A stretch of 49,136 nucleotides of DNA from Deltaproteobacteria bacterium RIFOXYD12_FULL_57_12 (GTDB lineage: Bacteria; Desulfobacterota; Desulfobulbia; Desulfobulbales; BM004), in assembly GCA_001799275.1 (NCBI GenBank), contig MGTE01000045.1, positions 66,003 through 115,138 on the forward strand. Direction: 5' to 3'. The translations under genes were made by a program, and so were the position numbers. Below the pieces are notes generated by a model that was not told the origin of the DNA, made no database searches, and saw only the letters and a list, made by a program, of their open reading frames with translations. Below, one piece after another: positions 26,763-34,339 of this stretch (positions are counted from its first letter, which is position 1; the number at the start of each line of letters is the position of its first letter).

Positions 26763-27026
26763 ATGGAAATCGAAATACAGTTGGAAACCGGCAACGAGAA
26801 CAGCCCGGAACAGGATCTGGTCATCGACCGCCGGTTGCGGGAATGGCATGCCGATGGCGCCGAAATCCGTTATGACAAGGTCTGCCTGGGCGGGCTGACC
26901 GTTCTTGAAGAGGCCCGGCGTTATCGGGTTGATCTGCGTAATTTCGATCCGTTGACCGCTATCCGCGAGTTGCATGCCAGGCTGTATCGTTTCGGTGTCA
27001 AGGTTTTCGTTCATTTTCTTCCCTAG
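26763..27026 (+). CDS. Small protein of unknown function (87 aa)
   Basis: A charged 87-residue protein (MEIEIQLETGNENSPEQDLV... RRYRVDLRNFDPLTAIRELHARL) with mixed beta and alpha character and no cysteines other than one in KVCLGG. It starts 5 bases after the preceding gene and ends 19 bases before the peptidase gene, so it sits inside an operon. I do not recognise a family. Codon use matches the neighbours, which supports a real gene. Confidence 0.6.
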   Translation: MEIEIQLETGNENSPEQDLVIDRRLREWHADGAEIRYDKVCLGGLTVLEEARRYRVDLRNFDPLTAIRELHARLYRFGVKVFVHFLP

Positions 27027-27045
27027 AAACCGGCACGGGCTTGCA

Positions 27046-28140
27046 ATGACAGATTCCCTGATGCGACTTCAAGCAGTCTTGCAGCGCAAGCAGCAGGACG
27101 CCCTGCTGGTGACCAACCCGGAAAACAGATACTATCTGAGCGGTTATTCCGCCCACGACACCTCGCCGGCCGAAAGCGCCGGCGCCCTGCTGATTCCCGC
27201 CAGGGGCCGGCCTTTTCTGCTGACTGATTTTCGTTTCCAGTTGCAGGCCGAAGCCGAGGCGGCAAGTTTTCGCGTGGTGCTCTATCGTCGCGGCCTTCTG
27301 GCCCTTCTCAAGAGAATGCTGCCTGGCCTAGGCATAAAGAAGCTGGTTTTTGAAAGTCATGCCATGCTCTACGGCACGGGCCGGCAGCTCTGTGAAATTC
27401 TGCAGAAACTCGCAATAGAGCCGATACCGGTAACAGGATTGGTGGAAAAGCTGCGGATCAGGAAGTCGGCCGGAGAGCTGGAAAAAATCCGGCAGGCTGT
27501 TTTGCTGAACGAGGCGGTGTTTCAGGAGATCTACGCCGAGCTTGCACCGGGACAGACCGAGCGTCAGGTGGCGAATAAAATCGAGGCGACGATGCGGGCA
27601 AAAGGCGCCGAAGGCCCCAGCTTTGCGACCATTGTCGCCAGCGGCCCGAACGGTGCCCAGCCCCATGCCGTTCCCGGCCATCGGCTGATCCGGCCGGGGG
27701 AGCCGGTGGTGATCGATATGGGCGTGCGGTTGCATGGCTACTGCTCAGACATGACCCGCACCGTGGTTCTTGGCCGGCCCGATGACCGCACAGTTGAACT
27801 CATTCGCCTGGTGCGTCGGGCGCAACTGACCGGACTCGCCGCGATCAGGGCCGGGGTCACGTCCCGGGCTGTGGATAAAGCGGCCAGGGAGGTAATTACC
27901 CGGGCCGGCTACGCCAAATATTTCGGTCATGGTTTGGGGCATGGCGTTGGTCTGGCCGTTCATGAAGCGCCTGCCCTCAACCGTCGTTGCCGAAAAAAAC
28001 TGCAGGTCGGGATGGTGGTGACCGTCGAGCCCGGCATCTATCTGCCTGGCTGGGGCGGGGTCCGGCTTGAAAATATGGTGATCGTAACCGAATCCGGACC
28101 AGAGATCATTAACAAAGACAGCACGTTTCTTGACATATGA
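27046..28140 (+). CDS. M24B metallopeptidase, Xaa-Pro aminopeptidase-like
   Basis: A 364-residue pita-bread peptidase that removes an N-terminal residue before proline. N-terminal creatinase-like domain: LVTNPENRYYLSGYSAHD and FLLTDFRFQLQAE. The dinuclear metal site is complete in the C-terminal half: VIDMGVRLHGYCSDMTRT (two Asp), GHGLGHGVGLAVHE (His), VTVEPGIYLPGWGG (Glu), VRLENMV (Glu). ATG 27046 fits the family N-terminus; the longer open frame overlaps the upstream gene. No signal peptide is present. It is the last gene before a 47-base gap to the PhoH-like gene. Confidence 0.93.
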   Translation: MTDSLMRLQAVLQRKQQDALLVTNPENRYYLSGYSAHDTSPAESAGALLIPARGRPFLLTDFRFQLQAEAEAASFRVVLYRRGLLALLKRMLPGLGIKKLVFESHAMLYGTGRQLCEILQKLAIEPIPVTGLVEKLRIRKSAGELEKIRQAVLLNEAVFQEIYAELAPGQTERQVANKIEATMRAKGAEGPSFATIVASGPNGAQPHAVPGHRLIRPGEPVVIDMGVRLHGYCSDMTRTVVLGRPDDRTVELIRLVRRAQLTGLAAIRAGVTSRAVDKAAREVITRAGYAKYFGHGLGHGVGLAVHEAPALNRRCRKKLQVGMVVTVEPGIYLPGWGGVRLENMVIVTESGPEIINKDSTFLDI

Positions 28141-28187
28141 ATTGTAAAAGCCCGGTAACCGAAAACCCTTAGATTCAAGGATACAAC

Positions 28188-29507
28188 ATGGCTAAATATT
28201 TCGTCCTGGACACCAATGTTTTGCTTCACAACGCCGAATCCATTGATTCATTCGCAGATAATTTTGTCGTGCTGCCGATGACGGTTATCGAGGAGCTGGA
28301 CAAATTCAAATCACACAACGATGAATTGGGGCGGAATGCCAGGCAGGTCATCCGGCGGCTGGATAATCTGAGGAGCCGTGGCAAGCTCGGCGAGGGTGTC
28401 CAGATGGAAAATGGCGGCACCCTGCTGATTGTTGTTGAAAAGGACAAGGTCGTCGCGGCGCACGGCCTGGATATGTCGGTGCCGGATAACCGGATTCTGG
28501 CGGTTGCCAACCATCTGTTGCAGAAAAAAAAGCGGGTGATTTTTGTCTCGAAAGACATCAGTGCCCGCCTGAAGGCCGACGCCCTGGGTCTTGAGGTGAT
28601 GGATTTTGAGAAGCAGACCGTCAATTTCGATGAGCTGTTCAGCGGATATCGGGAGATGCTGGTGCCCGGTCAGATGATTGAGGATTTTTTCAAAAATGAC
28701 GTGCTGGCCGTGGAAAGCGGCGATCTGTCGCCCAATGAATTTGTCCTGCTGGTGGATCAAGCCAATGAAAAACACACCGGCATGGGCAGGTTTGTGCAGA
28801 ATATCGGTTTGGTGCATCTCGACTCACGGTATGACAGCGCCTGGAACCTGCGGCCGCGCAACAAGGAACAGCGGATGGCCCTTGAATTGCTCATGGACCA
28901 GACCGTCGAGGTGGTGACCCTGGTTGGGCAGGCCGGTACCGGTAAGACCCTGCTTGCCCTGGCCGCCGGTCTGGAAACCACGGTGAAGCTGAAGCAGTAC
29001 GACAAATTACTGGTCTCCAGACCGATTATCCCGCTTGGCAAGGATATCGGCTATCTGCCCGGCAGCAAGGATGACAAGCTTTCCCTCTGGATGCAGCCTA
29101 TTTTTGATAACCTGACATATCTGGTGAGTGGCGATGCCCGGCGGCGGGAAGATAATGGCGCCACGTCGCGGCAGAAGGTGGAAAAGCTCCTGAAGGACAA
29201 TGTGGTGGAGCTGGAGGCTTTAAGCTATATCCGCGGTCGTTCCATTCCCAGACAGTATGTGATCGTCGACGAGGCCCAGAACCTGACGCCTCACGAGGTG
29301 AAGACCATAATCAGCCGTGCCGGCGAGGGCACCAAGGTGGTGCTGACCGGCGACCCGTGCCAGATCGACAACCCCTATCTTGATTCGCGTAGCAATGGCC
29401 TGGCCTATGCGGTGGAGCGCCTGAAGAACCAGGCCGTGCATGGCCATATTACCCTCAGAAAGAGCGAGCGTAGCGCCCTTGCCGGAATCGCTGCGGAATT
29501 ACTATAA
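28188..29507 (+). CDS. PIN-PhoH fusion protein (PhoH2/YlaK-like ATPase)
   Basis: A 439-residue protein joining an N-terminal PIN nuclease-like domain (1-130; acidic residues Asp8 in FVLDTNVLLHN, Glu35/36, Asp100) to a C-terminal PhoH P-loop ATPase. Walker A is GQAGTGKT (247-254) and Walker B QYVIVDEAQN. The PhoH part shows SRPIIPLGKDIGYLPGSKDDKL and LTGDPCQIDNPYLD. PhoH2 proteins act on RNA as ATP-dependent helicase/ribonucleases, though the physiological target is debated. Length and architecture are standard. A small unknown gene follows after 20 bases. Confidence 0.93.
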   Translation: MAKYFVLDTNVLLHNAESIDSFADNFVVLPMTVIEELDKFKSHNDELGRNARQVIRRLDNLRSRGKLGEGVQMENGGTLLIVVEKDKVVAAHGLDMSVPDNRILAVANHLLQKKKRVIFVSKDISARLKADALGLEVMDFEKQTVNFDELFSGYREMLVPGQMIEDFFKNDVLAVESGDLSPNEFVLLVDQANEKHTGMGRFVQNIGLVHLDSRYDSAWNLRPRNKEQRMALELLMDQTVEVVTLVGQAGTGKTLLALAAGLETTVKLKQYDKLLVSRPIIPLGKDIGYLPGSKDDKLSLWMQPIFDNLTYLVSGDARRREDNGATSRQKVEKLLKDNVVELEALSYIRGRSIPRQYVIVDEAQNLTPHEVKTIISRAGEGTKVVLTGDPCQIDNPYLDSRSNGLAYAVERLKNQAVHGHITLRKSERSALAGIAAELL

Positions 29508-29527
29508 ATAACATTTGGTATTGAACA

Positions 29528-29860
29528 ATGCGACAGTTGTTAATCGATGAGTTGACCAAGGAAGAACAGGACGCTATTGACAGCTATCTGCGGCGAGCTC
29601 TGCGGCCAGGTCCGATGGAAGGCCTGTTCTGGCTACCCCTGCCTCCGGATCTTCTGGCAGAGGCTCAGGTGGGACATGATAACTGCGGACCCTTCTGTTT
29701 TGCCGTGACGCTGGAGGCCGGAAAGCTGTGTTTTGAGCTTCTGGTCCGCAGCCAGATAGCCCTGCACTGTCAGTGTATCGCCCACGCCACCCCGGTCCAG
29801 CGGGAGTTTGTCCTGCGGTTCGCCGACAAACTGCTGGCCGAGGAGAAGATCAGGGCATGA
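29528..29860 (+). CDS. Small cysteine-containing protein of unknown function
   Basis: A 110-residue cytosolic protein with five cysteines (53, 57, 68, 81, 83) placed as CGPFC, LCFE and HCQCIAHA, a pattern that could bind a metal ion. Its N-terminus is acidic and helical (IDELTKEEQDAIDSYLRRAL). It follows the PhoH gene closely and its stop overlaps the start of a possible small frame (ATGA). No family is recognised. Confidence 0.65.
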   Translation: MRQLLIDELTKEEQDAIDSYLRRALRPGPMEGLFWLPLPPDLLAEAQVGHDNCGPFCFAVTLEAGKLCFELLVRSQIALHCQCIAHATPVQREFVLRFADKLLAEEKIRA

Positions 29861-29895
29861 AACATGTATCATTCCATATCCGGAAGGAGGCTGCC

Positions 29896-29976
29896 ATGCA
29901 CGGGATCGGCAAGGACATTGAGCAGGGAGGAAAAAAGACTCAGGAGGTGGCGGATAGCGTGAAGAATAAGATGTAG
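29896..29976 (+). CDS. Tiny entericidin-tail-like peptide (26 aa)
   Basis: From ATG 29896, with a strong AGGAGG at 29885-29890 five bases before it, the frame encodes MHGIGKDIEQGGKKTQEVAD followed by SVKNKM and a TAG stop. This resembles the mature tail of entericidin-type lipoproteins (GxGKDIxxGG), but the signal peptide and lipobox cysteine are missing. The frame can be extended to ATG 29857 without gaining either. A strong terminator follows 30 bases later. It is either a real micropeptide or the remnant of an entericidin-like gene. Confidence 0.4.
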   Translation: MHGIGKDIEQGGKKTQEVADSVKNKM

Positions 29977-30005
29977 AAACCGCGATACCGCAGAGTTGCC
30001 CCAAT

Positions 30006-30043
30006 AAAAATGGGGTCCGGGCATGAGCCCGGACCCCATTTTT
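30006..30043 (+). terminator. Rho-independent terminator with a 17-bp perfect stem
   Basis: AAAAATGGGGTCCGGGC and GCCCGGACCCCATTTTT pair around ATGA, followed by ATTTT. The A and T tracts make it work both ways. The same AAAATGGGGTCCGG start recurs in the terminator at 31334-31371. Confidence 0.9.
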
Positions 30044-30214
30044 ATTTTCCGGAAGCCGGAAACTGTCCAGAGATCAACGGCAGAAACGGTATGGCTTTTG
30101 CATCAATAAAATTAACCGAACAATTTTATTGTATTTATTTGGAGGGACATTCGCCTACCGCTGCTTGAATAACCGACATCCGGTTGCCTCGGCCGCGCCG
30201 CAAAGTCTGCTGAC

Positions 30215-31309
30215 ATGAAAAAGAAAGTACTGATCGTCGACGACAATAAGGCCATTCTGGAGTTGCTGGCCATGTTTCTGCGGCAACTGGACTATGAGGT
30301 GCAGACCGCCATGAACGGCCTTGCGGCCCTGGATGTGCTGGAAATCTTTCAACCGCAGATCATGTTCGTTGATTTGATAATGCCCATCATCAATGGCGAA
30401 AAGCTCTGCCGGATAATTCGGAAAATGCCGGAGTTTAACTCTCTGTTTCTGGTCATCGTTTCCGCAATCGCCACCGAACAAAAAATAGACTTTCTCGGCC
30501 TGGGGGCCAATGCCTGTATTGCCAAGGGTCCCTTTGACGTCATGCAGCGACATATTATTTCTGTGCTGGAACACGTTGAAAACAACAAAACAGAATGGGT
30601 CGCAAATAAAATTTTCGGCAGCGAGAACATTCTTGAGCGGGATATAACAAAGGAGTTGCTCGCCAACAAAAATCACGTTGAAACTGCCCTGAACAACATG
30701 GATGACGGGTTGCTGGAGCTGACTGCGGATGCGAAAATCATTTATGCGAATACCGCGGCAACCCGCCTGTTGGGGCTTGTCGAGGAAAAGCTTCTTTCCG
30801 CCTTTTTTCCTGATTTTTTCCCGGCCGAACAGCGGCAACTCGTTATAGAGTCTCTTGGCCGGCAGGATTGCAGTGTGGCCAGGATCGGCGAAGAGCCCCC
30901 GATAATTTTGCACGGTAACAATCTGCTAATAAAGTTTGTGCCGTTTTTTGATCAGGGCAGGAAGTTTATCATCACCATGATTCACAACATTACCAGACGA
31001 AAGCAGGCGGAGTTGGCCTTAAGGCAACACGATGAAACCCTGGCGGAGTTGGTCAAAGAGCGCACCGCGGCCCTTGAAAAAACAAATGTCGAACTGGTCG
31101 GGGCGCTCGGCAAGATAAAAACCTTGAGCGGCATGCTGCCCATCTGTTCTTCCTGCAAGAATATCCGGGATGACCAGGGCTACTGGAACCAGATCGAAGT
31201 CTACATCCGGGACCACTCGGAAGCGGAATTCACCCATAGTATCTGTCCGGTATGCGCCCACAAGCTCTATCCGGAGATCTACCAGAAGATAGCCGGCAGG
31301 AAGCGGTAG
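30215..31309 (+). CDS. Response regulator with PAS-like domain and C-terminal CxxC pairs
   Basis: A 364-residue signalling protein. Residues 1-120 are a receiver domain with KKVLIVDDNKA, phospho-acceptor Asp53 in FVDLIMPIING, and a conserved Lys near 109. About 155-265 is a PAS-like sensor (ALNNMDDGLLELTADAKIIYAN), then a helical linker (LVKERTAALEKTNVEL). The C-terminus has two CxxC pairs (Cys311/Cys314 in PICSSCKNI and Cys344/Cys347 in ICPVCAH) flanking DDQGYWNQIEVYIRDHSEAEF, a domain often attached to sensory proteins in Desulfobacterota. No kinase or DNA-binding domain is present, so its output is unknown. Confidence 0.88.
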   Translation: MKKKVLIVDDNKAILELLAMFLRQLDYEVQTAMNGLAALDVLEIFQPQIMFVDLIMPIINGEKLCRIIRKMPEFNSLFLVIVSAIATEQKIDFLGLGANACIAKGPFDVMQRHIISVLEHVENNKTEWVANKIFGSENILERDITKELLANKNHVETALNNMDDGLLELTADAKIIYANTAATRLLGLVEEKLLSAFFPDFFPAEQRQLVIESLGRQDCSVARIGEEPPIILHGNNLLIKFVPFFDQGRKFIITMIHNITRRKQAELALRQHDETLAELVKERTAALEKTNVELVGALGKIKTLSGMLPICSSCKNIRDDQGYWNQIEVYIRDHSEAEFTHSICPVCAHKLYPEIYQKIAGRKR

Positions 31310-31333
31310 CATAAGGCTGCTGAGGCAGAACGC

Positions 31334-31371
31334 AAAATGGGGTCCGGCCGGAAAGGCCAGACCCCATTTTT
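31334..31371 (-). terminator. Bidirectional terminator beside a truncated tRNA
   Basis: AAAATGGGGTCCGGCC pairs with GGCCAGACCCCATTTT (one mismatch) around GGAA. It can end the response-regulator transcript on the plus strand and, on the minus strand, lies right behind the tRNA-Glu remnant, as a tRNA terminator would. Confidence 0.85.
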
Positions 31372-31375
31372 GCTT

Positions 31376-31424
31376 TGGCGTCCCTGACGGGAATCGAACC
31401 CGGGCTGCCGGCGTGAGAGGCTGG
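31376..31424 (-). pseudogene. tRNA-Glu(CTC) 3' fragment, 5' part missing
   Basis: The minus strand has the T arm (GGTTCGATTCC), variable region, anticodon loop CTCTCAC with anticodon CTC at 31415-31417, most of the anticodon stem, and acceptor 3' strand plus CCA (CAGGGACGCCA). The D arm and the 5' acceptor strand GTCCCTG are not found after 31424. It closely resembles the intact tRNA-Glu(TTC) at 36593-36670 in the same orientation. It may be a duplicated attachment-site half or a tRNA broken by insertion. No integrase lies nearby. Confidence 0.7.
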
Positions 31425-31607
31425 CCCAGAAGCGATCATCCCGATTTTTATTGCATTTTTTGGTGTCTGTTGTGCCCTTTTCGATTGTTTTCCGAAAAAA
31501 AACTCACAAGCGGCTCATAGCAGGGGGGGGGAAACGATTTTTTTTCTGTGCGCCGGCCTAGTACTTCCTGGCAAATGATTCTCGGCGCTGGCAAGGGCAT
31601 GAGGGCC

Positions 31608-31633
31608 ATATTACTAGGTCAATCTAGTAATAT
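31608..31633. promoter_or_regulatory. Inverted repeat upstream of an exported protein gene
   Basis: ATATTACTAG-GTCAAT-CTAGTAATAT has perfect 10-base arms; two more CTAG sites follow within 50 bases. It lies about 140 bases before the next gene and could be an operator. The rest of the 31425-31774 gap includes a run of nine G at about 31524 and nothing else recognisable. Confidence 0.4.
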
Positions 31634-31774
31634 TTTCGAAAAAAACTAGTATTCCAATTTTCAGAAAACGCGGCTAGTTTGTTTGGAATAGATCGTTCCT
31701 TTGGCGATAGGCGGAAATAATCTATCAAAACAAGATGTTTCTGCCCACTACCTGTTGTGAGAAAGGAGTCAAAA

Positions 31775-32440
31775 ATGTTTATGCGCAGTTTAGTGGCAGT
31801 GGCCTTATTTCTGGGAATTGTAGCGGTACCCTTAGTCGGGCATTCGGAAATACTACCAAAGGCAGTAGTAAGGTTCACCGGGCAAGAGATACGCGATAGT
31901 CAGCAGAGCGGCCTCATTGTATACCAGGCAAAAGGAATTCCGTTCATTGCAGTCGGAAGCGCGTACCATGACTACACACTACTTCTTCCCTATTCAGATG
32001 CTTGGGAGTTGGAGTCTGGAACGGAAGTGCCGCTCTTTGCCAGAGACAAGCGCTATATTGCTTCCGTAATGATAGGTGCCTCTCCAATCACAACACCCCT
32101 TGCTTATTACGACAACTTCTTGGATAACATGAAGAAGTCTGGCGAATACGAAACGCGAAGCGTTGAAATCATTAAGGCTCCCAATACGGGGAAACCTCTG
32201 CTTCGTTACCAAACAAGAAAAGCAGGATTGTCTAAAGAAGCTCAGGATATGAATAGATGGGTCTGGAACTACTGGGTAGCAGTGCCGTATGGCTCGCTAT
32301 GGTACGCGCTTCACCTATCGGTGGCCGATGACGACGAGGAAACGTTTCGCCGGGAGGAACGTAAGGTAACATTCGCGCTTGATTCACTTTCACCCGGTAT
32401 GCTTAAAAGAAAACCTGCGGACATAAGTCGTGAAAAGTGA
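31775..32440 (+). CDS. Exported protein of unknown function (221 aa)
   Basis: A 221-residue protein with an N-terminal signal peptide (FMRSLVAVALFLGIVAVPLVG, cleavage near HSE). AAAGGAGT four bases before ATG 31775 sets the start, rather than GTG 31757. The mature part is a mixed alpha/beta domain with aromatic-rich segments (WVWNYWVAVPYGSLWYAL) and no cysteines. No family is recognised. It lies inside the tRNA-bounded segment and is followed 144 bases later by a Tat-exported small protein. Confidence 0.65.
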   Translation: MFMRSLVAVALFLGIVAVPLVGHSEILPKAVVRFTGQEIRDSQQSGLIVYQAKGIPFIAVGSAYHDYTLLLPYSDAWELESGTEVPLFARDKRYIASVMIGASPITTPLAYYDNFLDNMKKSGEYETRSVEIIKAPNTGKPLLRYQTRKAGLSKEAQDMNRWVWNYWVAVPYGSLWYALHLSVADDDEETFRREERKVTFALDSLSPGMLKRKPADISREK

Positions 32441-32584
32441 AGACTTCATAACCAATCGCATGGACGTCGAACTGGCACCAACCGAGTTATGCGCTCGTTT
32501 AAGCAAGAAAGAACGGATAAGCAAATTTAAAACCATCCCCTTTTCTCTCATCAAAAAACGTTTATTACGGAGGTCAAGATCATT

Positions 32585-32866
32585 ATGGAAGCAGCCAGCA
32601 GAAGGAGTTTCTTGAAAAAAAGCGCAATGGCGGCACTGGGAGTACTTGGGCTGTATGCTTTAACACCTGAAAGGGAAGCAGAAGCAGGTAAAGCAGGCAA
32701 CCCACCTAAACCGCCCAGAGCTCCTCAAGCAGCTCGCGCACCTAAACCACCCAGAGGTAATCAAGGCGGCGGCAGCTCTCCCCCCAGCGGCAGCAGCGGC
32801 GCCGGCATCACCAACAGCGGTACCATCACCGCCACTTCTGGGTGCGAGGCATGGGGGCTGTGGTAG
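32585..32866 (+). CDS. Small Tat-exported Pro/Gly-rich protein
   Basis: A 93-residue protein with a clear twin-arginine signal (ASRRSFLKKSAMAALGVLG), a cleavage region near EAEAG, then a proline- and arginine-rich repeat (PPKPPRAPQAARAPKPPRG) and a Gly/Ser-rich stretch. The tail GTITATSGCEAWGLW has a single Cys and ends in Trp. GGAGGT lies about ten bases before the ATG. The Tat route is used for folded or cofactor-bearing proteins, odd for such a low-complexity chain; it might ride with a folded partner. No family is recognised. Confidence 0.6.
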   Translation: MEAASRRSFLKKSAMAALGVLGLYALTPEREAEAGKAGNPPKPPRAPQAARAPKPPRGNQGGGSSPPSGSSGAGITNSGTITATSGCEAWGLW

Positions 32867-33033
32867 GGTAGTTAGGCCTGGCTTTGTCTTCACCTGACAG
32901 GGAAGGCTGCTACCACAAGTAATGCCCCCGCGATGATACAGATACATCCGAAGGCAAACGGGGCCACCTCTTGGCTTGCTGCCCGGCCGCCATTTTTATG
33001 GCCTCGCTTTCTTAGAAAGGGAATGCGGCAGGA

Positions 33034-34302
33034 TCAAGGCTCGTGAAAAATGGTGCGCACGGTCCGCGGAATATCCCCTTTGGGAACCAGCGTATTGTCT
33101 TTTCCCAGCGCGTAGATTCCGAACCATTGCTCAGGGTCATCCCGGTCTTGACGGGTCGCCTCGGCCGGACTTTTGTGGCTTTTCCACCATTCGTCTTGAA
33201 GTTCGAAAAACACGAGTCCGCAGTATTTTTCATGGCCGCGCGCTGACCGCGTATCCTTCCAGACGGCGCGAAAGGTGGTCGGCACGTCCTCGACCCGGTG
33301 GCCGCCGAACCCCGGTACCAACGGCTTTGGCTCAAAAGGGGAGGTTGAGAGCCCCACCTGGGTTATCAGTATCGGTTTCGTCGTTCCGGCCGCGAGTTCT
33401 TCGAGGTAGCCCTGGTAGGCGGTGCCGGTGACTGAGCCGGGCGGCGATGTTCTGACGCCGCGCGCATAGGTGTAGATGTTCAGGCAGATCAGATCGCCCA
33501 TGTCCGGCACCAGTACGTTGTCGCGCCCCACATCCAGATCCGGTCGATTCTCAAGCGGGCCGATGTGGGTCCAGCTCGTATGGGTATAGAGGTGCCGCCG
33601 GCCATAGCGCGTCAGCTCATAGTCCATGGCCCGGTCAATGAGGCGGGCAAGTGCCACCTCGGTAGGGGTACGGCCGGTCACGACCACATGTTTTCCCTGA
33701 TAGTCATGCACATCAGGATGGCGGGCGTCGGTGCGGGTGACGGCTTCGGCCAGCAGCTCATCCCCGATGGAAAACAGCACCAGGCGCTCCGGCCGGCCGA
33801 CCGCATAGGTGTGATCGATGACCTCCTTGATCTGATTAAAGGTGCTGGCCTGATAGTTCTCGTCGAGGTAATCTTCCACGCGGCTTTCCACCCAGACATC
33901 CTGACCATAGACAAGGTCGGTTTTGTCGAGCGCCCGAAAGAAGCCCGGCGGCATAAGACGCGGGAAGACGTGGAGGTAGTTCACGCCAAGCTCGCGAAAA
34001 AGTGCGAAATGTTCCGCGTAACGGCCGTCATCTCCCGGGCCGGCGCCATGGATCGGGGTTTCGCCCGATAGGTAGGGTGAGTAGCCGATTCCCCGGAAAA
34101 AGACCGGCGCATTCCCCGCAAGATCGACCAGCTCCGTGCCGCGGGTGACGAAGCGAAGCGGGGCCGGGGTTTCCTCGGTGAGGCGTGCTGTTTTGCCGGC
34201 CGGTTCAGCAGGCTCGGCCGCGACCTGGCCCGCCGTCATGACAGAAGAGAGAACGATGAAAGTAAGCAGCAGGATTCTGGTGATCATAGGGTCGGATGGC
34301 AA
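33034..34302 (-). CDS. Exported TIM-barrel glycosidase-fold protein
   Basis: A 422-residue protein with a signal peptide (ITRILLLTFIVLSSVMTAG, cleavage near VAAEP). FFRGIGYSPYLSGETP, LFRELGVNYLHVFP, LFSIGDELLAEA and ILITQVGLSTSP follow the strand order of clan GH-A barrels. The acid/base position could be Glu in GDELL, but the strand that normally ends in the nucleophile Glu (TEFG-like) reads ITQVG, with Gln. The enzyme may therefore be inactive or use another residue. The start is either ATG 34302 or ATG 34287. It lies 37 bases behind the sulfatase gene and is probably co-transcribed, suggesting joint work on surface glycan. Confidence 0.7.
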   Translation of the reverse strand: MPSDPMITRILLLTFIVLSSVMTAGQVAAEPAEPAGKTARLTEETPAPLRFVTRGTELVDLAGNAPVFFRGIGYSPYLSGETPIHGAGPGDDGRYAEHFALFRELGVNYLHVFPRLMPPGFFRALDKTDLVYGQDVWVESRVEDYLDENYQASTFNQIKEVIDHTYAVGRPERLVLFSIGDELLAEAVTRTDARHPDVHDYQGKHVVVTGRTPTEVALARLIDRAMDYELTRYGRRHLYTHTSWTHIGPLENRPDLDVGRDNVLVPDMGDLICLNIYTYARGVRTSPPGSVTGTAYQGYLEELAAGTTKPILITQVGLSTSPFEPKPLVPGFGGHRVEDVPTTFRAVWKDTRSARGHEKYCGLVFFELQDEWWKSHKSPAEATRQDRDDPEQWFGIYALGKDNTLVPKGDIPRTVRTIFHEP

Positions 34303-34339
34303 GAGTGGGTTGGATGTTTGGTTGCAAGGAGAGTCATCA

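Noticed and set aside
32430-32615. A 61-codon frame between two exported-protein genes
   Set aside because: It overlaps both neighbours, has no clear ribosome site and no recognisable features; the Tat-signal frame is better supported.
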